64,000 nucleotides of DNA from an uncultured Roseateles sp. (GTDB lineage: Bacteria; Pseudomonadota; Gammaproteobacteria; Burkholderiales; Burkholderiaceae_C): NCBI RefSeq assembly GCF_913777145.1, contig NZ_CAJYPS010000011.1:1-64000 (forward strand). Direction: 5' to 3'. Positions 48,306 through 57,917 of this stretch are shown piece after piece. Position 1 is the stretch's first letter, and each line of letters begins with the position of its first letter. Below the pieces are notes generated by a model. The model did not search any database, was not told the origin of the DNA, and saw only the letters and a program-made list of their open reading frames with translations. Both the position numbers and the translations under genes were made by a program.

Positions 48306-49271
48306 TCAACGCTCTTTGACGTAGGGGCGCCCCAGCGCCTTGGGCGCCACGGCCGAGCCTATGAAGCCGGCCAGCAGCACCACGGTCAGGATGTAGGGCA
48401 GCGCCTGTATCAGTTGCACTGGCACCTCGCCAATGCCAGGCAGCGCCACCCCCTGCAGGCGTATCGCCACCGCATCCAGGAAGCCGAACAGCAGGCAGGC
48501 GCCCAGCGTGGGCAGCGGCTTCCACTTGCCGAAGATCATCGCGGCCAGCGCGATGTAGCCGCGGCCCGCGGTCATGTTGGGCGAGAAGGACGCGTTCTGA
48601 GCCAGCGTCAGGTAGGCACCGGCCAGGCCGCACAGCACACCGTTCATCAGCAGCGCCTGGTAGCGCAGCGCCTTCACCGACATGCCGGCCGCCTCGACCA
48701 TGGCGGGGTTCTCGCCGACCGCACGCAGGCGCAGGCCCGGGCGGGTGCGCTCCAGGAAGAACCACACCAGCAGCACCATGCCGAAGGCCACATAGACCAG
48801 CGCGTTGTGGCTCAGCAGGCCGTGGCCCAGCACGGACGCCAGCCAGTGGCCGGGCTGGGGCTCGGCAAACTGCGTGACCAGGCCGGTCAGGCGCACGTCC
48901 GCGTCAATCGGCGGCGTCTGGCCGCCCTGCTGGAACCAGGCGATGCCCAGCACCACGGTCAGGCCGGCCGCGATCATGTTGATGGCCACGCCGGACACGA
49001 CCTGGTCGCCGCGGTTGGACACGCAGGCAAAACCGTGCACCAGCGACACCGCGCAGGCCACGACGACCGCGGCAAGCAGGCCCAGGCCGGTGCTGTGCGT
49101 GGCCGCACCGGCGGCTGCCGCGGCGAAGGCCGCGAACAGCATCTTGCCTTCCAGGCCCAGGTCCACGACGCCGGCGCGCTCGGACAGCACACCGGCCATC
49201 GCGCACAGCAGCAGCGGCGCGCTGACGCGCAGCGTGGACGCGAGCACGGAAGCGATCAGCACCTCATCCAC
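48306..49271 (-). CDS. Nucleoside ABC transporter permease 2
   Basis: This inner-membrane permease of 321 aa belongs to the BPD_transp_2 (RbsC-like) family, with about nine hydrophobic helices and motifs ERAGVVDLGLEGKML and LRLRAVGENPAMVEAAGM. It pairs with the preceding permease and the BMP binding protein to import nucleosides. The start is GTG 49271: it has a strong AAGGGAGG ribosome binding site and begins 8 bp before the upstream stop. The longer open frame runs into the neighbouring gene. Confidence 0.9.
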   Translation of the reverse strand: MDEVLIASVLASTLRVSAPLLLCAMAGVLSERAGVVDLGLEGKMLFAAFAAAAAGAATHSTGLGLLAAVVVACAVSLVHGFACVSNRGDQVVSGVAINMIAAGLTVVLGIAWFQQGGQTPPIDADVRLTGLVTQFAEPQPGHWLASVLGHGLLSHNALVYVAFGMVLLVWFFLERTRPGLRLRAVGENPAMVEAAGMSVKALRYQALLMNGVLCGLAGAYLTLAQNASFSPNMTAGRGYIALAAMIFGKWKPLPTLGACLLFGFLDAVAIRLQGVALPGIGEVPVQLIQALPYILTVVLLAGFIGSAVAPKALGRPYVKER

Positions 49272-50379
49272 GGGCGCCTCCCTTCTTCGCGAACGCGGCG
49301 TAGAGCCGCGCGAACATGGGCGCGCTGACCGTGGCCATCGCACCGGAGAACAGCACGATCAGACCCTGGGCCGTGACCACCATCTCGCGCGAGAAGCCCT
49401 GCAGTTCGAACGACACCTCGACACCGCCCTGGTAGAGCACGCCGAACAGCAGCGACGCCAGGATGATGCCCACCGGATGGTTGCGCCCCATCAGCGACAC
49501 CGCGATGCCGGTGAAGCCGGCGCCGGCCACGAAGTCCAGCGTCAGCTTGCCCTGCACACCGGAGATCTCGTTGATGCCCACCAGGCCGGCCAGCGCGCCG
49601 GACAGCGCCATGGCCAGCATCACCTGGGCGCGCGGATGCATGCCCGCGTAGTGCGCGGCGCGCGGCGCGCTGCCCACCGCGCGCACCGCATAGCCGGCCG
49701 CGCTCTTCCACAGGAACCAGCCGACGAACACGCAGGCCAGCAGCGCGATCACCAGGCTGAGGTTGAGCGGCGAGGACGGCATCTCGACACCCATCGCGGC
49801 CGCGATCTGGTGCAGCGCCGGCATGCGTGCGGCCTCGGCAAACTCGGCGGACTCCACCGACATGCTGCCCGCCGGGCGCAGCCAGTTCACCAGCAGGTAG
49901 CCGTTCAGGGCCGCCGCCAGGAAGTTGAACATGATGGTGGTGATCACGATGTGGCTGCCCCGCCAGGCCTGCAGATAGGCGGGAATCGCTGCCCACAGCA
50001 TGCCGAACAGCGCGGCCGCGATCACCAGCAGCGGCAGCACCACGACGGCCGGCAGCTTGGCGCCCAGCCAAAGCGCGGTCAGCGCCACGCCCACGCCGCC
50101 CAGCGTCGCCTGGCCCTCGCCACCGATGTTGAACAGGCCGGCATGGATGGCCACCGCGACCGCCAAGCCGGTGAAGATGAAGGTGGTGGCGTAGTAAAGC
50201 GAATAGCCCAGGCCGCGCAGATTGCCCAGCGCGCCGTTGAGCAGCACCGACAGCGCCTCGGTGGGGCTGATGCCGATCACGCGCACCACGATGCCGGCCA
50301 CCAGCAGCGCCACGGCCAGGTTCCACAGCGGCAGCAGGACGATGTCCATCCAGCGCGGCATGTTCAGGGGCTGGCTCAT
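49264..50379 (-). CDS. Nucleoside ABC transporter permease 1
   Basis: This 371-aa BPD_transp_2 permease has about ten hydrophobic helices and the family motifs GLFNIGGEGQATLGG, YAVRAVGSAPRAAHYAGM and TGIAVSLMGRNHPVG. The G-x-F/L-N-I-G-x-E-G-Q motif is typical of BMP-type nucleoside importers. Its ATG overlaps the ATPase stop (ATGA) and its end overlaps permease 2, giving fixed stoichiometry. Confidence 0.92.
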   Translation of the reverse strand: MSQPLNMPRWMDIVLLPLWNLAVALLVAGIVVRVIGISPTEALSVLLNGALGNLRGLGYSLYYATTFIFTGLAVAVAIHAGLFNIGGEGQATLGGVGVALTALWLGAKLPAVVVLPLLVIAAALFGMLWAAIPAYLQAWRGSHIVITTIMFNFLAAALNGYLLVNWLRPAGSMSVESAEFAEAARMPALHQIAAAMGVEMPSSPLNLSLVIALLACVFVGWFLWKSAAGYAVRAVGSAPRAAHYAGMHPRAQVMLAMALSGALAGLVGINEISGVQGKLTLDFVAGAGFTGIAVSLMGRNHPVGIILASLLFGVLYQGGVEVSFELQGFSREMVVTAQGLIVLFSGAMATVSAPMFARLYAAFAKKGGARG

Positions 50380-51917
50380 GCCGCACCGCCTTGGGCTTGT
50401 TCTTGTGCTGCCATCAGCAGTCCCAGTCGCTTCTCGTCACAGTCTTCAATCGCCAGCTCGCCGGTGATGCGGCCGGCGTTCATCACCAGCACGCGGTCGG
50501 CCAGCGCCAGGATCTCGTCCAGCTCCGAGCTGACCAGCAGCACCGCGCAGCCGGCGTCGCGCAGCGCGCGCAGCTGGTTGTGGATGAACTCGATCGCACC
50601 GATGTCCACGCCGCGCGTGGGCTGTCCCACCAGCAGCACCTGGGGCTGCTCGCCGATCTCGCGCGCGAGGATGAGCTTTTGCTGGTTGCCGCCGGAGAAC
50701 TTGCTGGAACCCAGGTTCTCGTCGCGCGGGCGCACGTCGAAGCGCTCCTGCATCTGGCGGGTCGCGGCGCGCATGGCCGCGTGCTTCATGTTGGGGCCGG
50801 CGCGGTACTTGGGCGCGTCGTGGTAGCCCAGCACGGCCGACTCCCAGGCCGGGAAGTTCATCACCAGGCCCACCGCATGGCGGTCTTCCGGCACATGGGC
50901 CAGGTGCAGTTCGCGCGCGCGGCGCGGCTGCAGCCAGGCCTCGGGCGTGAAGCTCGCGCCGCCCAGCGTCATGCGGCCGCCTTCGGGCGCACGCAGGCCG
51001 GACAGCACCTCCAGCAGCTCGCTCTGGCCATTGCCCGACACGCCGGCCACGCCGACGATCTCGCCGGCCCTGAGCGCCAGGCTCACGTCGCGCAGCGCGG
51101 GCACGCCGTTGGCATGGCTGAGCTTCAGCCCCTGCACCTCCAGGCGCGCCTCGCCGCGGCGCACCTCCAGGCCCTCGGGCCGGCCCAGCGTGACCTTGCG
51201 GCCCACCATGGCCTCGGCCAGGCCTTCTTCGCTCCAGGCGCTGATGTCGCGGGTCTCGACCACCTGGCCGGCACGCATCACGGTGACCGCGCCGCACAGG
51301 CTCATCACTTCCTTGAGCTTGTGGGTGATGAGGATCAGCGTCGTACCCAGCTCCTTGAGACGGCGCAGCGTGACGAACAGCTGCTCGGTCTCCTGCGGCG
51401 TCAACACCGCGGTGGGCTCGTCCAGGATCAGTACCTTGGCGCCGCGGTACAGCGCCTTCAGGATCTCCAGGCGCTGCAGCTCGCCCACCGGCAGGTCGGC
51501 CACGCGGGCGTCCAGTTGCACCGTCAGGCCGGTCTCGCGCATCAGCGCGTCCAGCCTGGCGCGCACCTGGGCCTTGGCGGGCGACAGGAAGAAGCCGCCC
51601 TCGGCGCCCAGCATGATGTTTTCGAGGCAGGTCAGCGTGTCCACCAGCATGAAGTGCTGGTGCACCATGCCTATGCCCAGCGCGATCGCCTGCTGGGAGT
51701 TGCTGATCTGCACCGCCTGGCCATGCACCTCGATGGACCCGCTGTCGGCCTGGTAGTAGCCGTACAAGATGGCCATCAGCGTGCTCTTGCCGGCACCGTT
51801 CTCGCCGACCAGGCCGTGCACGCTGCCCGCGGCGATGTCGAAGGACACCTCGCGGTTGGCCTGCACCGCGCCGAAGCGCTTGCTGATCGCCCGCAGGCGG
51901 ACCGCGTGCGCGCTCAT
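50376..51917 (-). CDS. Nucleoside ABC transporter ATP-binding protein (two ATPase domains)
   Basis: This 513-aa cytoplasmic ATPase has two fused nucleotide-binding domains, as in ribose and nucleoside importers. The first has GENGAGKST (about 38-46), VGELQRLEIL in place of a canonical LSGGQ signature, and ILDEPTAVL. The second has a degenerate Walker A (GVSGNGQSE), signature SGGNQQKL and VGQPTRGVD in place of D-E-P. A weakened second site is normal for this family. ATG 51917 (MSAHAVRLR) overlaps the stop of a small membrane protein gene (ATGA). Confidence 0.93.
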   Translation of the reverse strand: MSAHAVRLRAISKRFGAVQANREVSFDIAAGSVHGLVGENGAGKSTLMAILYGYYQADSGSIEVHGQAVQISNSQQAIALGIGMVHQHFMLVDTLTCLENIMLGAEGGFFLSPAKAQVRARLDALMRETGLTVQLDARVADLPVGELQRLEILKALYRGAKVLILDEPTAVLTPQETEQLFVTLRRLKELGTTLILITHKLKEVMSLCGAVTVMRAGQVVETRDISAWSEEGLAEAMVGRKVTLGRPEGLEVRRGEARLEVQGLKLSHANGVPALRDVSLALRAGEIVGVAGVSGNGQSELLEVLSGLRAPEGGRMTLGGASFTPEAWLQPRRARELHLAHVPEDRHAVGLVMNFPAWESAVLGYHDAPKYRAGPNMKHAAMRAATRQMQERFDVRPRDENLGSSKFSGGNQQKLILAREIGEQPQVLLVGQPTRGVDIGAIEFIHNQLRALRDAGCAVLLVSSELDEILALADRVLVMNAGRITGELAIEDCDEKRLGLLMAAQEQAQGGAA

Positions 51918-52153
51918 GCGCCCTGCCCCTTCAGCACGCGCTGGCGGCGCTGCAGCCGCCGCGCCCACACCCAGCGCAGGCTCAGGCCCAGCACCAGGGG
52001 CAGCGGCGACAACGCCAGCAGCAGGGACGACAGCGGCGGTGTCACGTGAGCCAGGCGCTCGTAAAGTTTCACAAAGCCCTCGGCATAGAGCAGCACCGTC
52101 AGGCCGCCCACCAGCAGGGCCAGCAGCGCGGCCCGGAGCATGTCGGATTTCAT
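51914..52153 (-). CDS. 79-aa two-helix membrane protein inside the nucleoside transporter operon
   Basis: This small protein has two hydrophobic segments (about 6-25 and 40-62) and a strongly basic C-terminus (WARRLQRRQRVLKGQG), predicting both ends in the cytoplasm. I do not recognise the family. It lies 5 bp after the BMP binding-protein gene and its stop overlaps the ATPase start (ATGA), so it is translated with the importer. BMP-type importers are usually described as binding protein, ATPase and two permeases. An accessory membrane subunit or a regulator of assembly is therefore possible. It could also be an unrelated passenger. Confidence 0.75.
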   Translation of the reverse strand: MKSDMLRAALLALLVGGLTVLLYAEGFVKLYERLAHVTPPLSSLLLALSPLPLVLGLSLRWVWARRLQRRQRVLKGQGA

Positions 52154-52158
52154 CAGCC

Positions 52159-53133
52159 TCAGTACTTGCAGGCGTTGTCGGCCATGTAGTCGGCCACCTT
52201 GATCTTGCCGGCAATGATGTCGGCCTTGACCGCGTCGACCTTGGTCTTGAGCGCGGCGGGCACCAGCTTGGCGTTGTCGGCGTCCAGCGCGTAATCCACG
52301 CCGCCTTCCTTCAGGCCCAGCACCTGCACGCCGGGCTTCCAGCCCTTGAGCACGTTGTAGACCGCGACGTCCACGCGCTTGACCATGGAGGTCAGCATGG
52401 TGCCGGGCTGCAGGTGGTTCTGGTTGCTGTCCACGCCTATGGCCAGCTTGCCGGCGTCCTTGGCCGCCTGGTAGACGCCCACGCCGGTGCCGCCGGCCGC
52501 GGCGAACACCACGTCCGAGCCCTTGGCGAACTGGCTCTTGGCCAGCTCACCGCCACGCGTCGGGTCGTTCCACGCGGTGGAGGTGGTGCCGGTCATGTTG
52601 GTGAAGACCTCGATCTTGGGGTTGGTCGCCTTGGCGCCCTGCTCGTAGCCGCACTGGAACTTGCGGATCAGCGGGATGTCCATGCCGCCGATGAAGCCCA
52701 CCTTGCCGCTCTTGCTGACCATGGCCGCCATCGCGCCCACCACGTAGCTGCCTTCATGCTCCTTGAAGAGCACGGACTGCACATTGGGCAGGTCCACCTT
52801 GGCGTCGATGATGGCGAACTGGGTCTTGGGGAAGTCCTTGGCGACCTGCTGCAGCGCCGAGGCCTGCGCAAAGCCCACGCTGATGATGGGGCTGGCACCG
52901 CGCTCGGCCATGCGGCGCAGCGCCTGCACGCGCTGCGTGTCGTTGCTGATCTCGAACTCGAGATAGGTCTTGCCGGTTTCCTTCTTCCACTGCTCGGCAC
53001 CCACGTAGCCGGCCTGGTTGAAGGATTTGTCGAACTTGCCGCCCATGTCGAAGATCACCGCGGGCTGCTGGGCCTGGGCCACACCGCAAACCAGTGCCAG
53101 GGCCAGGGAAAGTCGGGGCAAGGTGAACTTCAT
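52159..53133 (-). CDS. BMP-family (PnrA-like) nucleoside-binding protein
   Basis: This periplasmic binding protein of the basic-membrane-protein (Bmp/PnrA) family binds purine and pyrimidine nucleosides. The 324-aa product starts MKFTLPRLSLALALV, a cleavable signal peptide ending AQAQ, not a lipobox as in spirochaete homologues. Family motifs include FDMGGKFDKSFNQAGYVG, SYVVGAMAAM, GFIGGMDIPLIRKFQCGYEQG and IGVDSNQN. An earlier in-frame ATG at 53166 overlaps a TACAAT that is more likely a -10 box. It is the first gene of the nucleoside uptake and salvage unit. Confidence 0.93.
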   Translation of the reverse strand: MKFTLPRLSLALALVCGVAQAQQPAVIFDMGGKFDKSFNQAGYVGAEQWKKETGKTYLEFEISNDTQRVQALRRMAERGASPIISVGFAQASALQQVAKDFPKTQFAIIDAKVDLPNVQSVLFKEHEGSYVVGAMAAMVSKSGKVGFIGGMDIPLIRKFQCGYEQGAKATNPKIEVFTNMTGTTSTAWNDPTRGGELAKSQFAKGSDVVFAAAGGTGVGVYQAAKDAGKLAIGVDSNQNHLQPGTMLTSMVKRVDVAVYNVLKGWKPGVQVLGLKEGGVDYALDADNAKLVPAALKTKVDAVKADIIAGKIKVADYMADNACKY

Positions 53134-53167
53134 GGATAGGAGAGGGTTGTTCAGGCGAAAGGGGCGC

Positions 53168-53173
53168 ATTGTA
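53168..53173 (-). promoter_or_regulatory. Candidate -10 box of the nucleoside operon
   Basis: TACAAT on the minus strand lies 34 bp ahead of the BMP gene start. The AT-richer DNA upstream (53174-53205) fits a promoter, but no clear -35 hexamer is visible. Confidence 0.4.
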
Positions 53174-53214
53174 GGAAACATCGGTGAATTTCTACTAAGC
53201 AGGAAAACACGGGG

Positions 53215-54549
53215 TCAGCCGGCACGGGCATGACGGAGCTTGCGATGGGCTGACCGGGCGTGCGGCAGCCAGCCCAGCGTAGCCCAGCGGCGCCACATCA
53301 GCAGGCCTCGTATCCACTCATCCGCCGCGTAGGCCACCCACACGCCGACCAGCCCCCAGCCCAGGTGCACGCCCAGCAGCCAGCTGCCACCGGCCAGCAC
53401 GAGGGCCATGGATGCCGCGCCGGCCGCCACAGGGTAGCGGGCGTCGCCGGTGGCCCGCAGCGCGTTGATGACCACCAGGTTGAAGGTGCGGCCCGGCTCC
53501 AGCGCCACCGTGATCCACAGCAGCGTGGACCCGAGCGCGACGATGGCCGGGTCGGCGGTGAAAAGGCCCAGCAGCCAGGGGCCGGCCAGCGCGAAGCCGC
53601 CCGCCACGCCCACGCTGACCACCAGGCCCAGGCCCAGCGCGCGACGCACCAGGCGGTGGGCCGCATGCAGCTCGCCCGCGCCGACCAGGCGGCCCACCAG
53701 GATCTCCATCGCAAAGCCCGTGGCCAGCCCGAACAGCAGGATCAGGTTCATGAACTGCGCCGTGTAGGCCTGCGTGGCCAGCGCCCGCGCGCCCAGGTCG
53801 GCCACGGCCGACATGCTGACCATGAAGGCCAGCCGGTAGGCGATGTTCTCCGCCGCCCCCGGCAGGCCGATATGCAGCACCGTGGCCAGCGGCGCCCGGC
53901 GCAGCCGCCACCAGTCCTGCGGCAGCAGACGCAGCCCCAGGCGCCGGCGCCACAGCGCCACGTGCAGCGCCAGGCCGGCGCCACGGCCACAGGCGCAGGC
54001 CAGCGCATAGCCCGGCAGGCCCAGGTGGGGCATGGCCAGCAGCGCCACCGCCAGCGTCACCAGCTGTATGGCCACCACCACGCCCAGCGCCTCGCGGCTG
54101 CGCAGGTGGGCGCGCATCACGCTGGCCATGCTGGCGTTCCAGGCGTCCATCAGCAGCGCAGGCGCCAGCGTCTGCAGCAGCAGGCCGGCCAGCGGCGCGA
54201 CCTCGGCCGGCGCATTCACCAGATGCAGCAGCGGCCCCGCGGCCAGCAGCGCGACGACCGCACCGGCCGCGCCCAGCCAGCTGCTGGCGCCCACGACCGC
54301 CCGGGCCACCGCGTCCGCCTGGTCACGCCGCCCGGCGCCCAGCGCCTGGGTGACCGCAACGCTGACACCGGCACCGATCACGCGGAACAGTATGAACAGC
54401 GTCGCGAACACCTGGTTGGCCAGGCCGAAGGCCGCACCGGCGGTATCGGACAGGCGCGCGGCCAGCGCCGTGCCCACCATGCCTATGCCTATGCCCAGCA
54501 ACAGCTCCAGCAGCAGGGGCCAGGTCAGCGCAAAAAGCCGCGGTTTCAC
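53215..54549 (-). CDS. MATE-family efflux transporter
   Basis: This 444-aa inner-membrane multidrug/toxin exporter of the MATE family has twelve hydrophobic helices in two halves, with TWPLLLELLLGIGIGMVGTALAARLSD at the start and GLPGAAENIAYRLAF at the start of the second half. I prefer GTG 54549 (MKPRLFALTWP), with GGGAG ahead. The open frame begins 51 bp further upstream with an Arg/Pro-rich lead that is unlikely to be real. The substrate and coupling ion are unknown. It is divergent from acnA. Confidence 0.9.
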   Translation of the reverse strand: MKPRLFALTWPLLLELLLGIGIGMVGTALAARLSDTAGAAFGLANQVFATLFILFRVIGAGVSVAVTQALGAGRRDQADAVARAVVGASSWLGAAGAVVALLAAGPLLHLVNAPAEVAPLAGLLLQTLAPALLMDAWNASMASVMRAHLRSREALGVVVAIQLVTLAVALLAMPHLGLPGYALACACGRGAGLALHVALWRRRLGLRLLPQDWWRLRRAPLATVLHIGLPGAAENIAYRLAFMVSMSAVADLGARALATQAYTAQFMNLILLFGLATGFAMEILVGRLVGAGELHAAHRLVRRALGLGLVVSVGVAGGFALAGPWLLGLFTADPAIVALGSTLLWITVALEPGRTFNLVVINALRATGDARYPVAAGAASMALVLAGGSWLLGVHLGWGLVGVWVAYAADEWIRGLLMWRRWATLGWLPHARSAHRKLRHARAG

Positions 54550-54712
54550 GATCCGGCTCCCTCGCCCGTGCGGCCTTCGCGCCACAGGGCAGACTCCCAC
54601 CCCTGCCTTTGGGACCAGCTCTTACTCACCACGGGGCGCCAGGTCGGTTTGGACTTCACACACAAACGGCTAAAGCTCGCCAAAATGGCCGGCATCCTAT
54701 AGGAGCCCCGTT

Positions 54713-57424
54713 ATGACCAAACCCGCAGCTCACGCCTTCGCCAAGACCCTGGCCAGTTTCAGCACCGCCTCCGGCAAGACCGGGCAGCTCTTCTCGCTGC
54801 CCAAGCTGGCCAAGCTCTACCCGAACGTGAACCGCATGCCCGTGTCCATGCGCATCGTGCTGGAAAGTGTGCTGCGCAACTGCGATGGTCAGAAGGTCAC
54901 CAAGGAACACGTGGAGCAGCTGGCCAACTGGCAGCCCACGGCCGCGCGCAGCGACGAGATCCCCTTCGTCGTGGCCCGCGTGGTGCTGCAGGACTTCACC
55001 GGCGTGCCGCTGCTGGCCGACCTGGCCGCGATGCGCAATGTGGCCGCCAACCTGGGCAAGAACCCCAAGACCATTGAGCCGCTGGTGCCGGTCGATCTGG
55101 TGGTGGACCACTCGGTGATGATCGACTACTTCGGCAACAAGAAGTCGCTGGACCTCAACATGAAGCTGGAGTTCGAGCGCAACCGCGAGCGCTACGAATT
55201 CATGAAGTGGGGCATGCAGGCCTTCGACACCTTCGGCGTCGTGCCCCCGGGCTTCGGCATCGTGCACCAGGTGAACCTGGAATACCTGGCCCGCGGCGTG
55301 CACAAGACCAAGGCCGGCGTCTACTACCCCGACAGCCTGGTGGGCACCGACAGCCACACCACCATGATCAACGGCGTGGGCGTGGTCGCCTGGGGCGTGG
55401 GCGGCATCGAGGCCGAGGCCGGCATGCTGGGCCAGCCGGTCTACTTCCTGACGCCCGACGTGGTGGGCTTCGAGCTGACCGGCCAGCTGCGCGAGGGCGT
55501 GACCGCCACCGACCTGGTGCTGACCGTCACCGAGATCCTGCGCAAGCACAAGGTGGTGGGCAAGTTCGTCGAGTTCTTCGGCGAAGGCACGGCCAGCCTG
55601 TCGGTGCCGGACCGCGCCACCATAGGCAATATGGCGCCCGAATACGGCGCGACCATGGGCTTCTTCCCGGTGGACGACAAGACCGTCGAGTACTTCAAGG
55701 GCACGGGCCGCAGCAAGGCCGAGATCGAGGCCTTCGAGGCCTACTGGAAGGCCCAGAAGATGTTCGGCATCCCCAAGAAGGGCGACATCGACTACAGCTC
55801 GGTCGTGAGCCTGGACCTTGGCAGCGTGGTGCCCAGCCTGGCCGGCCCCAAGCGCCCGCAGGACCGCATCGAGATCACCCACCTGTCGTCCAAGTTCGGC
55901 GAACTGTTCAGCAAGCCGGTGGCCGAGAACGGATTCAACCAGCCGGCTGAGAAGCTGACCCAGGGCTTCAAGGCCGACTCCGGCCTGGACATCCACAACG
56001 GCGACGTGCTGATTGCCGCCATCACCTCCTGCACCAACACCTCCAACCCCAGCGTGATGCTGGCCGCCGGCCTGCTGGCCAAGAAGGCGGTGGAGGCCGG
56101 TCTCAAGGTCCAGCCCCACATCAAGACCTCGCTGGCCCCGGGCTCGCGCATCGTCACCGAATACCTGGAGAAGGCCGGCCTGCTGCCCTATCTGGAGAAG
56201 CTGGGCTTCAACGTCGCCGCCTACGGCTGCACCACCTGCATAGGCAACGCAGGTGACCTGACCCCTGAGCTGAACAAGGTGATCCAGGACAACGACCTGG
56301 TCTGCGCCGCCGTGCTGTCGGGCAACCGCAACTTCGAGGCCCGCATCCACCCCAACCTCAAGGCCAACTTCCTGGCCAGCCCGCCGCTCGTCGTGGCCTA
56401 CGCGATCGCCGGCAACGTCACCAAGGACCTGATGACCGAGCCCGTTGGCCTGGGCAAGAAGGGCAAGCCGGTGTTCCTCGGCGACATCTGGCCCAGCAGC
56501 GACGAGGTCTACAAGCTGCTCAAGCATGCGATGTCGCCCAAGGCCTTCAAGGAGAACTACGACAAGGTCGCCAAGAAGCCCGGCAAGCTGTGGGACGCGA
56601 TCAAGGGCGTGAAGGGTCAGGTCTACAACTGGCCCACCAGCACCTACATCGCGCAGCCGCCCTTCTTCTCGGACTTCACGATGGAGCCCAAGGCCCTGGT
56701 CGCCGGCGTGCAGGGCGCCAAGGTGATGGCGCTGTTCGGTGACTCCATCACCACCGACCACATCAGCCCCGCCGGCTCCTTCAAGGAGACCACGCCGGCC
56801 GGCAAGTTCCTGCTGGAGCACGGCGTGCAGAAGGCCGACTTCAACTCCTACGGCTCGCGCCGCGGCAACCATGACGTGATGATGCGCGGCACCTTCGCCA
56901 ATGTGCGCATCAAGAACCTGATGCTTCCCGCCAAGGCCGACGGCAGCCGCGAGGAAGGCGGCTACACGCTGAAGAACGGCGTCAAGACCACCATCTACGA
57001 CGCCGCAATGGCCTACATCGCCGAGGGCACGCCCACCGTGATCTTTGCCGGCGAGGAATACGGCACCGGCTCCAGCCGCGACTGGGCCGCCAAGGGCACG
57101 CAGCTGCTGGGCATCAAGGCTGTGGTGGCCAAGAGCTTCGAGCGCATCCACCGCGCCAACCTGATCGGCATGGGCGTGCTGCCGCTGCAGTTCAAGGCCG
57201 GCGACAGCTGGGAAAGCCTGGGCCTCAAGGGCGACGAGACCATTGACATCACGCTGGCCTCCACCATCGTGCCCCAGGGCGAGGCCACGCTGAGCATCAA
57301 GCGCGCCGACGGCAGCCAGCAGGACGTGAAGCTCAAGCTGCGCATAGACACCGCGATCGAGGTGGACTACTACAAGCACGGCGGCATCCTGCCCTTCGTG
57401 CTGCGCCAGCTGCTGGCGGCCTGA
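54713..57424 (+). CDS. acnA: Aconitate hydratase A
   Basis: AcnA isomerises citrate and isocitrate in the TCA cycle using a 4Fe-4S cluster. The 903-aa protein has cluster Cys in [10 protein letters not shown] and in CTTCIGNAG, the substrate motifs VGTDSHTTM and [16 protein letters not shown], and the swivelling-domain [16 protein letters not shown]. The start is fixed by GGAG eleven bases ahead. The DNA upstream (54601-54712) is AT-richer than average and should hold the promoter. Confidence 0.97.
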   Translation: MTKPAAHAFAKTLASFSTASGKTGQLFSLPKLAKLYPNVNRMPVSMRIVLESVLRNCDGQKVTKEHVEQLANWQPTAARSDEIPFVVARVVLQDFTGVPLLADLAAMRNVAANLGKNPKTIEPLVPVDLVVDHSVMIDYFGNKKSLDLNMKLEFERNRERYEFMKWGMQAFDTFGVVPPGFGIVHQVNLEYLARGVHKTKAGVYYPDSLVGTDSHTTMINGVGVVAWGVGGIEAEAGMLGQPVYFLTPDVVGFELTGQLREGVTATDLVLTVTEILRKHKVVGKFVEFFGEGTASLSVPDRATIGNMAPEYGATMGFFPVDDKTVEYFKGTGRSKAEIEAFEAYWKAQKMFGIPKKGDIDYSSVVSLDLGSVVPSLAGPKRPQDRIEITHLSSKFGELFSKPVAENGFNQPAEKLTQGFKADSGLDIHNGDVLIAAITSCTNTSNPSVMLAAGLLAKKAVEAGLKVQPHIKTSLAPGSRIVTEYLEKAGLLPYLEKLGFNVAAYGCTTCIGNAGDLTPELNKVIQDNDLVCAAVLSGNRNFEARIHPNLKANFLASPPLVVAYAIAGNVTKDLMTEPVGLGKKGKPVFLGDIWPSSDEVYKLLKHAMSPKAFKENYDKVAKKPGKLWDAIKGVKGQVYNWPTSTYIAQPPFFSDFTMEPKALVAGVQGAKVMALFGDSITTDHISPAGSFKETTPAGKFLLEHGVQKADFNSYGSRRGNHDVMMRGTFANVRIKNLMLPAKADGSREEGGYTLKNGVKTTIYDAAMAYIAEGTPTVIFAGEEYGTGSSRDWAAKGTQLLGIKAVVAKSFERIHRANLIGMGVLPLQFKAGDSWESLGLKGDETIDITLASTIVPQGEATLSIKRADGSQQDVKLKLRIDTAIEVDYYKHGGILPFVLRQLLAA

Positions 57425-57440
57425 GGCCGGCCCAACCGGC

Positions 57441-57899
57441 ATGGAGAAGGCGCCGCTCTACCGCTCGGTCAACACCCGCACGCACGGCGTGCGGCACGGG
57501 CTGGGCGGCGAGTTCCGCCACGAGCGCCATGCCAAGGGGGTGGCGGCGTCCGACGCCACCCACCTGCCCATGCACGGCAAGCACCGGCATGGGCGGGACT
57601 ACACGCCGCTCTTCCGTTTCCTGCAGTCTCGCGTGGGGCGGCGCTGGGATGAGGCCCATGCCGAGGCCTGCGCGCGGCTGGACACGCCCGAGCCCCTTTT
57701 CTGGCTGGTCGCGCGTCGGCGTGAGGACGGCCAGGCCATGGTGCGCACCGGTGAGTCCAGCTACTTCAGCGGCCTGTTCGTGGACGAGGAGGGTCTGCTG
57801 CAGCGCGTGGACCCGACGCTGAACGCACAAGACCTGACCCCGGACTGCCACTGCTGCACCCACACGCTCAACGGCGTGCGCTTCGGCACCTCGCCCTGA
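57441..57899 (+). CDS. His/Cys-rich conserved hypothetical protein
   Basis: The product is 152 aa, soluble, with no signal peptide. The first 52 residues hold ten His (HGVRHG, RHERH, MHGKHRHGRDY). A helix-like block YTPLFRFLQSRVGRRWDEAHAEACARL follows, and a C-terminal Cys cluster P-D-C136-H-C138-C139-T-H suggests metal binding. The 'RFL-x-S-x-VG-x-x-WDE' pattern recurs in proteins of unknown function in many bacteria, from memory; I cannot name a function. It starts 16 bp after acnA and may be co-transcribed, which would be notable given the iron-sulfur cluster of aconitase. Confidence 0.75.
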   Translation: MEKAPLYRSVNTRTHGVRHGLGGEFRHERHAKGVAASDATHLPMHGKHRHGRDYTPLFRFLQSRVGRRWDEAHAEACARLDTPEPLFWLVARRREDGQAMVRTGESSYFSGLFVDEEGLLQRVDPTLNAQDLTPDCHCCTHTLNGVRFGTSP

Positions 57900-57917
57900 G
57901 GTGGCTCGCGGCCCGGC

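Noticed and set aside
54656..57442. 928-residue minus-strand open frame opposite acnA
   Set aside because: Mirror frame of aconitase; rich in His/Leu/Val/Gly without any family pattern.
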